A stretch of DNA of 64,000 bases, taken from Neoscytalidium dimidiatum (taxonomy: Eukaryota > Ascomycota > Dothideomycetes > Botryosphaeriales > Botryosphaeriaceae). The stretch lies in assembly GCA_037367355.1 (NCBI GenBank), contig CM074702.1:310001-374000 (forward strand), given 5' to 3'. The number at the start of each line of letters is the position of its first letter. Position 1 is the stretch's first letter. A model generated the notes under the pieces. That model did no database searches, was not told the DNA's origin, and saw only the letters and a program-made list of their open reading frames with translations. Shown here piece after piece: positions 46,091 to 56,300 of this stretch. The translations under genes were made by a program, and so were the position numbers.

Positions 46091-46249
46091 GCCCGACGGG
46101 TGCATGGTTGGGAAGGAATGGGAGTGTGTGACCATTCGCAGGCTGTGGCTGGTGCATGTCTCGCTGCTATCTGAAGGTGCGTGGTGGGGTGGTGTGGGTA
46201 CGCGTGCTATTTTGCTTCGCTTTCCCGGCCCCCAATCCAGGGCTGGGGC

Positions 46250-46250
<1 letters not shown>

Positions 46251-46286
<36 letters not shown>

Positions 46287-46297
46287 GCTGCTGCTGC
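46251..46297. repeat. (GTT)12(GCT)3 microsatellite
   Basis: Twelve GTT units followed by three GCT units in the gene-free region. It would encode Val/Leu/Cys homopolymers in any plus frame, so it is noncoding. Confidence 0.9.
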
Positions 46298-47577
46298 GTA
46301 TTATGGGGGCGCACAGCCTTGCCGGGGAGCTGAATGATGCTGCGTCGTTGCCTTGCTGTCATTATTGCCAAGGCCTCTCAAGCGTGTCTATCATTCTTGT
46401 GATGATGATGTCTGGAGTTCGCTTTTCACCTCTTGCATGAGTAGCGTTTTCCCGGGTCACGAGGACGCGTGCTATCTCCTTGCGATGTTGGACTATCAAA
46501 GTGGCTGTTTTTCTTTTTCTGTACCTCGCGGTACCTAGATCCACAGCTCGTGGGGACATGAGCAACGTGTCTGTCGCCCAGCCTTGTCATTTGCTTAGAT
46601 CCGTCGCCGCTTTCGTTCAAGCCCGTCATTTCGATTCTTTTTTCCCTGGGCGCCGGAATCGGTTGGGTGGGTGGCAGAGTCATGGCGTAGGCAGGTCTTG
46701 CTGTTCTGGACCTTAGTGACATGAATAGGCGGGTTCTCTTAAGCCATCTGTCGTCGGGTCGTAGGCGACTGTCACATAAGGAGTGGGGTTTGCATGATCA
46801 GGACGAGGCTGGCACGCATTGGCGCATTTGCAGGGCGGTTGAAAAGGGGATAGAGGAGTGGTCGCTGCCTGGGTGGTTGCACGGCCGCGGCGGTTCGCAG
46901 AAAAGCAGAATACCGACCCCTCGGCATTCCAGCCTTGCGCCGGGGGAAGGGACACGGTTGGGCATTGCAACCCCGGGAGTTGGCGCCAAGTCGGCAGTCG
47001 TACCAACAAGCTACAGTACGGCTGATTCATAGCTGCGAATATATTCCAGTATGGTACCTACGTTGCTAGAATGAGTGTAGGCAGTACTCACAATCAGACG
47101 AGTGCTTCAACAACTCGTGAGGCTACTACCTACGCGTACGGACATTGACAGCCGGCAGCCATTCCTACCCGTGAAGTGCCCTGCCCAAGAGCGACGGAGG
47201 AATGCCGTGTTTCGTCCATGAGGTGATCTCGGTTGGCTTCGGTAGTGGACGCCATCTTTCCTTGATTCCGCCCCTGAGCTTTTCGGCAGGCCGCTGGAGA
47301 GACGGAAACCCGAGGGTGCTGTTGATCAATGTCCAACAAAAACTAAAGTTTGAGACATTCTCCACGACGGCACGGTTCCCGGATTGCGTGGCTGGCAAGC
47401 CAGGCGGGGCGGAGAATGGACAAGAGGAGGAACAGACAAGTAGGAAATGGCGGGAGCCGGAGCCAGGCCGCGAGACGAGAGCACCAGAGCTTCGGCACGG
47501 ATCATGGCGTGGGCTGGGATTGACGGGACGGAAGCCACAGAAGCGGCAAAGGAGCTGCAGGGCGCAGAGGGCCGTCC

Positions 47578-47597
47578 GTGTGTGTGTGTGTGTGTGT
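47578..47597. repeat. (GT)10 microsatellite
   Basis: Ten GT units in the gene-free region upstream of the WBP2-like gene. Confidence 0.9.
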
Positions 47598-48631
47598 CTG
47601 CGAGGCCAGAGAGTCTTTTTTTTTGCACATCATGTCGAAAACGGTGATCCGGGCCAATGCTCGAGTGGAGAGGGCGACAGGGCCGGACAGCAGTGGAGCG
47701 GGCATGCAGCCTGCATCTGTCTGGACCGCTGTTGGCGTGAGATTTTCATCTAATAGCCCCTCCCGTCTTGCTGTCACCGGCGGGGCATGGAAGCGGAATT
47801 GCCAGCCATGGCCGCCGGAGCATCGTCCGCTGTGTAGAGAAGCTGCAGTAGCACTGAGGCTGATGCCGCCAGCTCAGAACCGTTCGTCTGGCGGCCGCGC
47901 GGGACGGCACAGACCGTCTTTCGAGGTGCTTCTACATATTGCAGCTGCTATCGTATACAGCCGGCCGTGAGCAGCGCGGCGATGGCTACCGCGCGCAGTC
48001 GAGATTGCCCGCAAATTGTGGAGGGGCGGAAGATGCACGTCAGCGCAGCCGACATCCGACTCCTGTGATGACCAGGAAATTGGGAGGGCGCTTGGTCTGG
48101 CCAACAATGGTCGTGGATGGGGAGAAGGACTTGCCAGTGAGCAACGATCCCGGGCTCCGCGATGCACGTCGAAGCGCCCCAGCCGCCGCGCTAGCGCTCT
48201 GTGTATTGCACCGGCGAACGGGATGCACAGACAATACGCCAATGGCGATTTGCGCTCTCGGGCCAGCGCAAAATGCTATTGGTGTATTCTCGCCGTGATG
48301 CGATCCGGCCGAGCGTACGGTACGTTATTCGGGTTGGGTTCCAGGGGCCGTGCTCTGATGGGCTTACCCGCGGCTGGCGCCCGCGTCACCCAAGCCCGCG
48401 CTGCAATCGTTTCTCTTCGCCAAATACTACACACTACCCAGCGCGAGATTGCCCCAAATGTCCATAAAGTATGTATATCTCCTTCCCGCGCCCCGTAGCC
48501 CTGCTCTGCGCGACGCCGGCTGCAGTACTCAAGCCTGTTTGCACCCCGGCTCCCCTCTCCATCCTTCCCGCTGCCTGCAGTGCATCCACCCCACCAGAGC
48601 TCCAGCAGCAGCAACGGCAGCCTCGCCCATC

Positions 48632-49483
48632 ATGACCGCCATGGCCGCTACCAAGTCGAAGATGCTGAAGAAGATCCGCGCTAAGAAGAACAGTTGGGTT
48701 ATGCTCTCTGAGGCAGAGGGTTTCACCCTGCTGCCTGGCGAGCAGCGCCTCTACACCTCGCCGCCGCGAACCGCCCTGGCGCTCCAGTCGCTCAACAAGC
48801 ACCCGGGCAAGGAGCCCTTCAATATCCAGAGCAGCACCGGCTGCGTCCACCTCACCAACCGCCGCGTCATCTACCTGCCCGCCTCGCCCACAGAAACACT
48901 ACAGTCGTTCGCCGCCCCCATCCTCAACCTGCACGACACCCACGTCCAGGCGCCCTTCTTCGGCCCCAACGTGTGGAGCGCCATCGTCCAGCCCGTGCCA
49001 GGCGGCAACATCCCTCCTCAGCATGCCGCTCTCGAGCTGAAGCTCACGTTCAAGGACGGCGGCGCCTACGACTTCAGCCAGGCCTATGAGCGCATCAAGG
49101 AGCGCTTGCAGCAGGCCATCGAGGTCGCGCGCGAGACGGGCAACTACCACGGCTCGGTCGACGGCTCGGATAATGGCAGCCTCAGGACGGGCGGCCCGCT
49201 TGCCGGGGTCGACCTGAACCAGGTGCACCTCGACCAGCTCCCCGCGTACGAGCCCCCGCCGCCCGCCGACGCCGACCCGGCCACTCCAGACACATCGAGA
49301 GACAGCGGGCTGGGCATGAGCAGCCCGGAGGGAGGCGCCAATAACAGCGCAGCTGCTACCGCCGCGCCGAAGCCGGAGGATAGCTACCAGCCGCCGTCGG
49401 AACCGCCGCCAGGATACGAAGAGGTGCAGAGCCAGAGCGTGGCGGACGAGCTGGAGCGGAGACTGAGGGGTCCGCAGTCATGA
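48632..49483 (+). CDS. WBP2-like GRAM-domain protein with PY motif
   Basis: The single exon codes 283 residues from the ATG at 48632; a second ATG lies three codons later. The N-terminal half matches the GRAM/WBP2 fold: MLSEAEGFTLLPGEQRLYTS at about 24-43, then TGCVHLTNRRVIYLPA and FFGPNVWSAIVQPVPGGNIP, a pattern found in human WBP2. The C-terminal third is Pro/Ala/Ser-rich and contains a PPxY-type motif (PPPGYEEV) plus AYEPPPP. Such motifs are bound by WW domains, for example of Rsp5/Nedd4 ubiquitin ligases. Fungal relatives are little studied, so role and location are unproven. The family call is by motif, not alignment. Confidence 0.78.
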   Translation: MTAMAATKSKMLKKIRAKKNSWVMLSEAEGFTLLPGEQRLYTSPPRTALALQSLNKHPGKEPFNIQSSTGCVHLTNRRVIYLPASPTETLQSFAAPILNLHDTHVQAPFFGPNVWSAIVQPVPGGNIPPQHAALELKLTFKDGGAYDFSQAYERIKERLQQAIEVARETGNYHGSVDGSDNGSLRTGGPLAGVDLNQVHLDQLPAYEPPPPADADPATPDTSRDSGLGMSSPEGGANNSAAATAAPKPEDSYQPPSEPPPGYEEVQSQSVADELERRLRGPQS

Positions 49484-50397
49484 GCGCGTGCCATGTCTCG
49501 GGTGAGATGGCAGGATTACAGCTACGCTCTAGTCCAGGCTTGACCAGGTCTTGTAGCGCAGTCGGATATTCTGCCGTCGCCCACGCTTAATTCATGGCTT
49601 GGTTCCCTCCTCTTGCTCTTCGCTTCTTTCTCCCTGTGCGCTCCTCAGCCACGTCCTTTTTTGCATTATTACATTTATATCACCACTTACGGACTCTCCG
49701 CGGGCTGTGCGGATCATGGGCAGGCGTTTTTCCTGAGTGCCTGCCTGGACGGCGGCGGCGGCAGCGCGGCGTTTTACTATCAAGGATATTGGACTACAAC
49801 GGGTTATGAAAATGGCCGATTTGGCTAGAAAGACTTTTTTTTTTTTGAAGGGTTATCTTCCTGTACGACTTCGAGCATCTTGGTTGCTGAGACGGCGACG
49901 TTTACTCATCACGCACCTATACCTGTTCTTCTTGTCCTCGATGAGATTTCATTGACAGTAATCGCATTTGCCGGTGACCCCCATGGCTTGCGTTAGATGT
50001 GTGATCCATAGACCACAAGACACTCGTTCGGACCGACGCTAAAGCGTGTCGTCCGGAGTGCTTACCGCTCCTGACCGGCACAGTGAGCAAAGGTGACGGC
50101 ATGATGCGGCTGCAAGCTCGTGAAAGACCATCGTTTCCCCGGATTTTTGGCATGTGAAAGGACTTAGTAATCGGCAATGCGCGGCGCTAAGCCGGATGCG
50201 GAGAGCCTCGGCATGACATCGAGCGTCAGCTGGGCCTTCTCGTCCGCAAGCTCACTTGTCCCAGGAACTTTCCCCCCTCTCCACTGTTTATAACCCTTTT
50301 CCACTCTCCACACTCTTCTTTCCCCCACAGATCCCGCTTTCTCCAGCTTTCCGGCCCTAGCTCGCGTTCTTCCCTTCGGATTCTTTACTTAGACATC
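49484..50397. other. Intergenic with thiolase promoter
   Basis: This 914-bp stretch carries the WBP2-like 3' flank (with a T-run near 49838-49848) and the thiolase promoter. A TATA-like TTTATAAC lies about 110 bp before the thiolase ATG, followed by a C/T-rich leader. A CCTCGG hexamer is annotated separately. No gene is seen. Confidence 0.6.
50206..50211 (+). promoter_or_regulatory. CCTCGG, possible FarA/FarB-type fatty-acid response site
   Basis: The hexamer CCTCGG, the core recognised by Aspergillus FarA/FarB and Fusarium CTF1 regulators of fatty-acid catabolism, lies 187 bp upstream of the thiolase ATG. One copy in about 900 bp is not far from chance expectation, so function is suggested only by the target gene. 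Confidence 0.3.
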
Positions 50398-52075
50398 ATG
50401 GCAAATCAGGCCGGTACCAACGCTAAGGGTAAACTTTCCCTCAGAAGGGTCCCCTCTCTACGTTTGCCGAATGCTAATTTACTTTGTTTGTGCCTTCAGC
50501 GCAGGAACGCCTCTCTCAGGTCTCCGACCACATCTCCTCCACCGGATCCTCAGTGCCGCGCGGAAAAGCGGCGCTGCTAGAGAAGCACCCCGATGATGTA
50601 AGTTTACCGGCAGCGGGGGGAAGAACACCTTGCTGCACTAATTAGCGAATTCAATTCTCCCCCATCACCACTCACAACACTTCTCCAAATGCTTATCCCA
50701 CAAGCAATACCTACCCTACTCATCGTTCCCGCGCAATCCCCACCTTCATCATGCTTTCCTCCGCCACTAACATGAGCTCTCCTCCGATCTCTAGATCGTT
50801 GTCACCTGCGCCCTCCGCACGCCCATCACCAAGGGCGGCAAGGGCGGCTTCAAGGACACCCAGGCCTCGGACCTGCTCGTCGGCGCCTTCAAGGCCCTGA
50901 TCGCCCGCTCCAAGATAGACCCATCCGTCGTCGAGGACATCGCCGTCGGCACCGTCCTCGCTCCCGGCGGCGGCGCGACCGAGTTCCGCGCCGCGGCCAT
51001 CGCCGCCGGCTTCCCGCTGTCGAGCGGCGTCAAGAGCTTGAACCGCCAGTGCAGCTCGGGCCTGCAGGCGTGCGTGGACATTGCGAACGCGATCAAGACC
51101 GGCATGATCGAGGTTGGCGTGGGTGCGGGTGTGGAGAGCATGAGCACGCAGTACGGGTAAGTTATGGGATAACCATGATCAGCGGAGAGGAGAGCTCTAT
51201 TTCCTCATCCTCTGATGGGAGATCGAGGAGTTTCACGACTGGACGCTAACGGTTAATGTGAACCCCTCTGCAGCCCCCAAGCCGTCAGCGAATTCTCCGA
51301 GCTCCTCGACTCGGTCCCGGAATCCAAGAACTGCAAGGTCCCCATGGGTGTCCTCTCCGAGGCGATGGCCAAGGACAAGGGGATCCAGCGCGCGAAGCAG
51401 GACGCCTTCGCCGCGGCGTCCTTCCAGAAGGCGGAGAAGGCGCAGAAGGAGGGCCTCTTCGACGAGGAGATCGCGCCGCTGGACAACATCCTGTGGCAGG
51501 ACCCCAAGACGGACGAGGAGAAGCGCATCACGGTGGCCAAGGACGACGGCATCCGGCCGGGCATGACGGCCGAATCGCTCGGCAAGATCCGCCCGGCCTT
51601 CGCGAAGGACGGCTCCATCCACGCGGGCAACGCGTCGCAGGTGTCGGACGGCGCCGCGGCGGTGCTGCTCATGAAGCGCAGCACCGCCCTGCGCCTGGGC
51701 CAGCCCATCCTCGGCAAGTTCGTCCAGGCCGCCGTCGTCGGCGTGCCCCCGCTGCTCATGGGCGTCGGCCCCGCCGCCGCCATCCCCGTCGCCCTCGGCA
51801 AGACGGGCCTGGCCAAGGACGACGTCGACATCTACGAGATCAACGAGGCCTTCGCCAGCCAGTGCGTCTTCTGCATCGACGAGCTCGGCCTCGACTACGA
51901 CAAGGTCAACCCCAAGGGCGGCGCCATCGCCTTCGGCCACCCGCTCGGCTGCACCGGCGCGAGGCAGGTCAGCACCCTGCTGTACGAGCTGAGGAGACGG
52001 AAGCAGCGCATCGGCGTTACGAGCATGTGCGTGGGCACCGGCATGGGTATGGCGGCGGTGTGGGTGGCAGAATAG
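50398..52075 (+). CDS. Peroxisomal 3-ketoacyl-CoA thiolase
   Basis: This thiolase releases acetyl-CoA in the last step of fatty-acid beta-oxidation. Four exons: 50398-50428, 50500-50597, 50795-51156 and 51274-52075, giving 430 residues. The N-terminus after splicing holds RLSQVSDHI, which fits the peroxisomal targeting signal type 2 pattern except for Ile at the last position. Catalytic residues are Cys129 in NRQCSSGLQA, the His of GGAIAFGHPLGCTGAR and the Cys of TSMCVGTGMGMA. The closing GTGMGMAAVWVAE is normal for the family. The PTS2 lies in exon 2, so it appears only after splicing. A FarA-like site is present upstream. Peroxisomal rather than mitochondrial location is inferred from the PTS2. 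Confidence 0.95.
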
Positions 52076-53300
52076 ACTTGATTGCATATACATAACGTTG
52101 ATGTTCTTTTCTTGTATTGAAAAAAATGAAATAGATGTATGTTCCGCAATGTATCATCATGAAGAAGCCTCTTTTTTTGGACCGTGAGATAAATTGTATG
52201 TTGTGCAAAACTACTCATCCTAAACTCCCTGGTTTCCAGTCAGCTTCCTAGATCGAGATATTTCAAAACAAGCGTGTGGATCATCGTGCTGATTTCCCCT
52301 CTTATCAGATTCCTCCAGCCTGAATCTTCTTCCACTCATCCTTTAAGCAACTCAGCCGATGCCAGTGTGAGATGCAGTCCGAGGCCACGGCTGTCCGACA
52401 TGGTTCTAGCCTATCCTCGAATGTTTTTTATAAAAAGAAAAAATAGTTGATAGTAGCGATTTTTAGCAGACTTTAGGAAATCAACATTATCATTAAACGT
52501 ACTTCCTAATTTGGAAATATTTTTTTCTCCTCTGGGGTACGTGCCCTACCTGCTCGCTATACCAATCTTTGTAAAATTTCCCCCTACCTCTTTGAGCAGG
52601 AAGATACGGAGGCTTCTATCTGTTGCAATATAATGCACGCAAGGATAACTTAAGCACCGCTTTTTGTTCAACACTATCATCGGCCAAAAAGAAAAGAGAT
52701 GATAAATATACGGGAAAAGTGAAAGAGGGGGGATGGGGCGGGGGGAGTTGGTAAGTGCTCTCCAAAAAAGACGGGGGAATACAGCGACAGCAAAACGGAT
52801 ATTGGAAAGCGGCAATCTTCTTTTACCCTCTTTGTCTCAACTTGCAAGCGAGGGTGGTCAAGTTCATCCGTAGACCATGAAGGGGAAAAAAAAAATTAAA
52901 ACAAAAATCGCAGGCATCATCGATGGCCAATTTCCCCTTCTCGACCGCTTCAGATGTCTAACTCGGCAGCAGCAATCTGAAAAAAAAAAAAAAAATAGCC
53001 GGTACCAAAGGCTTTCTAGGAAGAATAACAGATAAGAAAGGAAGACGGAAGATTAAAGATTATGTGATGATCCAGTTCAAAAATCGTATATGTGATTGGA
53101 AAGGAGGAGGGAGAAAGAACGCCGTTGCTATGCATCCCCAAAAGACGATATTTATCCTCCCATGTGATCTGGTTTCCACTTTCCAACACAAGCTTTATTC
53201 TCCATCCTTCCTCTCATTGCTTCCAAGGTCAAAACCATTCTCCCAATTGCGCATCTCCCACAAAAAGGTATCAAAAAAACTCCCAAATGAACACCATCCC
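52076..53300. other. Convergent intergenic region rich in A tracts
   Basis: This 1.2-kb AT-rich stretch lies between the 3' ends of the thiolase and of the large unknown gene. It includes A-runs near 52887-52895 and a 16-nt run at 52980-52995. No gene is recognised. Confidence 0.6.
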
Positions 53301-56300
53301 TTAAATCCTCCCCCCCTCGACAACCTCCCTCCCTATAACCTCCACCTCACCCGTCCCACTCGTCCGCCTGCGCTCCAGTACCCACCTGAACTCGGGTCTG
53401 CCTTTGCCCCCTGAGCGCTCCTCGCCACCATCATCGTTCTCGATGATCCGCTCCTTCACGTACGCGACGCTATCCATACCCGCGCTGCTCGTCCGGCTAT
53501 GTCTCCCGCCGCCCGATTTTCGGTGCGGATGGTCCACGAGGTTGGTCATCGATGAGGACATGGCGCTGGGCGAGGTGGGAGAGAGCGGAGAAAGGATGGC
53601 GATGGAGGGAGAGGAGAGCGGGTCGCGGGTAGCCGTGACGATATTGGCGTTGGTCTGTAGGCCATACGGCACGGAGGAGGAGGGAGGTGTTTGCTGGTTC
53701 TGGGGTGTGTGGTCGGAAGAGGGGAGCGATTTCTGCGGATCGGTCCCCGTGAAGTTCGTTTGCAGCTGCGGCGGCGAGGTTGGCGACATGAGCGTAGCTG
53801 ATGATGGTATGGTCGACGCGGCGGACGCGGATGTGGCGGGCCCGCCTCCGACGGAGGTGTGGCTCATTGGCAGAGAAGTGCTGGAGGTGGTCGAGATGGC
53901 CGATGTGGGGACCGAGATGGGGATGTTTCCAGGCTGGTCGGGAAGGAAGGAGTCGTAGTTGGTGTTGATCTGGTGAGGGATGTTCTTTTGCGTGGGGGAA
54001 ACAAGAGGATTCTCGTTTTCCGACTGTTTGCTACTTCGCTTATCGTCATACCCCGACATCGCGCTGACATCGGACGCAGAGTCTGCCCTGTTGATTTCCG
54101 AGACCAGAGCCTCTTCATCATTCGGCCCTTCAACGACATCGTCTTCCTCCTCGACGTCAGCAGCACCCTCATTCGCTGTCTCCTCCACCTCAGGAAGATC
54201 AGAGTAAGTATCCAAGGCACTCTTCGTTCTCGTTGCAACCGGACTGTTTCCTCTACCGGGGAAACTTCCGGGGAAGTAACTCAGAGGGCTCGAGTTCCTC
54301 GGGCTACTATTAGCACTGCCGCCAGGACTGGCGGTGCCAGCACCACCGAAAGCGCCCTTCCGCAGCTTCATCAACTGCTCTAGCCTGTATTCGTAATCGT
54401 AGTCCTCATCAGACCCCGGGAAGCCGTACGGACTCATGCGAGCTAGTTGAGCTAGCCCTGGCGACGGAAGGGCGCCAGCGGAGTTGTGCTGACCTATACC
54501 TCCTGCACTGGTAGGAGCCGCCGAGAGAGGGCCCATGCCGATGAAGGAATTGCGCGTGCTGTACTCTGAACGCTCCGTAATGGGCGTGAGGTTGGGTTCT
54601 CTGACCGCATAGCGACCGCTAACACTTCGTCCGAGCATATCTCGGGGACCGAAATATCCCCCGTAGACGGCGTCGGCGCTCCCGCTCGAAGAAGCATAAA
54701 ATCCGAATTCCGACCCGTACTCGCCTTCGTAGTCGTTCGCAAGGGCTTCAGCATTGGCGGCGGCAATGATCGGATCGTCTTCGAGAGCGCTATCGTAATC
54801 GTCGAATCCGTCTCCGTAGTCGTCGCCGTAAGCATCTGGATCGAAGGCCATGTCTCCCAAGTCGTTGAGCGCGCCAGGCATGAACGTCTCGGTAGCACCA
54901 CTCACGCGACCCGAGTCGGGAATAAGGCTCGGAGCCGTATCCTGCGAGTCACGAACAGGATTCCTGTTCTGCTCCTCTGGCTCATCTTCATCCTTGCCTT
55001 GCAGAGACGTGTTCGTTGTAGCGATACTGTTCTTCCTTGCAAATCGACCATCCGCCTCGGCTTTCTGCGTCGCTTCAACCAAAGCACTGAAGTAGTCCTG
55101 GGGATTGCTGAACTCGAAAGGGTCGCTCGCAGCCTGGAAGGGACGCCCATTACCGCGCATAGAGGGATGTGGTGCCAGCCCGCTTTTGGAGGCTTGTTCT
55201 TCTTCTGGATCGAGATCGCCGGACTCTAATCCGGTGCTCCCTAGTGGTGGAGACTTCATTGCCGGCGCAGGTCGTTCATAGAGCGGATGGGTCGGGTCGT
55301 CGAAGACGGATTCATCGAATCTTTCACCATTGTCCGGAGGATCCGGTTCACCAATCATGCCATCGTCGAAGTAAAGATCGTCATCGTCTTCCAAGACGTT
55401 GCTCCCTTGCGATTGCTGCGGTATCATTTGCTGATGTTCAGGTACCGTGGTCGGGCCGAGATGTGTCTGGGCGAACTCGTTGCTAAGGCTCTCGGCCTCA
55501 ACAAGTCCGAGGCCGGTGGCTGGTGGGCTGGATTGATGGTCACCATTTACAGGAGGAGCACCCAGCGGGCTTGGTGCAGGTGCGATTTTCTGTTGGTCAT
55601 CCGTAATTGCCGAGCCAATGACGTTGCCAGTGGAATCTCTTGGTGTAGCGAGCGACTCCCCACCGGCGCTGATTGGACTGAGTGTACTGCTGAACGGCAC
55701 TCTAGCGTTGAGGGAGTTGAAGTCAAATGACGCCAGGCCAGGGGCTGGCCCAGCGTTGCCATAGCCTTGGTATCCGTAGTCGTCGTAATCATCACCTATT
55801 ACAGGAACCTCCTCTTCAAAACCAGGGAACATATTTTCGTCTAGATTGTCGTAATCGAACATATCTTCTTCATCCTCGTAATCATCTCCAGCTCTGCCAG
55901 AGGATTGCTCTCTCGCCGCAACTTTTTGTCTATGCTTTTCTTCGAGTAGTTTTTCTTGTGCCGCCGAATCGACTCCTGCGATTTGGAAGCTAAAGCGGGA
56001 TGCTCTGCTCGTCATATGCGTCGGAAGACCCGCGGGCTGGAAGCTAGAATCTGCACCGGACGTCGCTCTTGAGCGGGACTTGGGAGGTGTCTTGGCGGTG
56101 CTCGATCGTTTCGACTCAGTCGAAACTGGAGAGGTAGGGCTGGCTTCAGGAACGGTCGCAAGCCCACCCGCAGCATCTTCCCGAACTGGAATTTGAGTGA
56201 GGGGGGGAGGTATTACTTTACGGGTCATCTGAGGACCATTGACGGGTAGTCGACCAAACGGAGGTGCGAGAGGTTCTGTTTCTGACTCAGGCAGCCCGTT

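Larger units (their letters stand above)
44886..48631. other. 3.7-kb gene-free region, CAX to WBP2-like gene
   Basis: This is the longest gene-free stretch in the window. It begins with a C/T-rich CAX 3' flank, then a GC-mixed region with several microsatellites (46071-46090, 46251-46297, 47578-47597). Open frames of up to 261 codons have translations without motif or sensible composition. No tRNA, transposon or terminal repeats were recognised. A long noncoding transcript or an intron-rich small gene cannot be excluded by eye. Confidence 0.55.
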
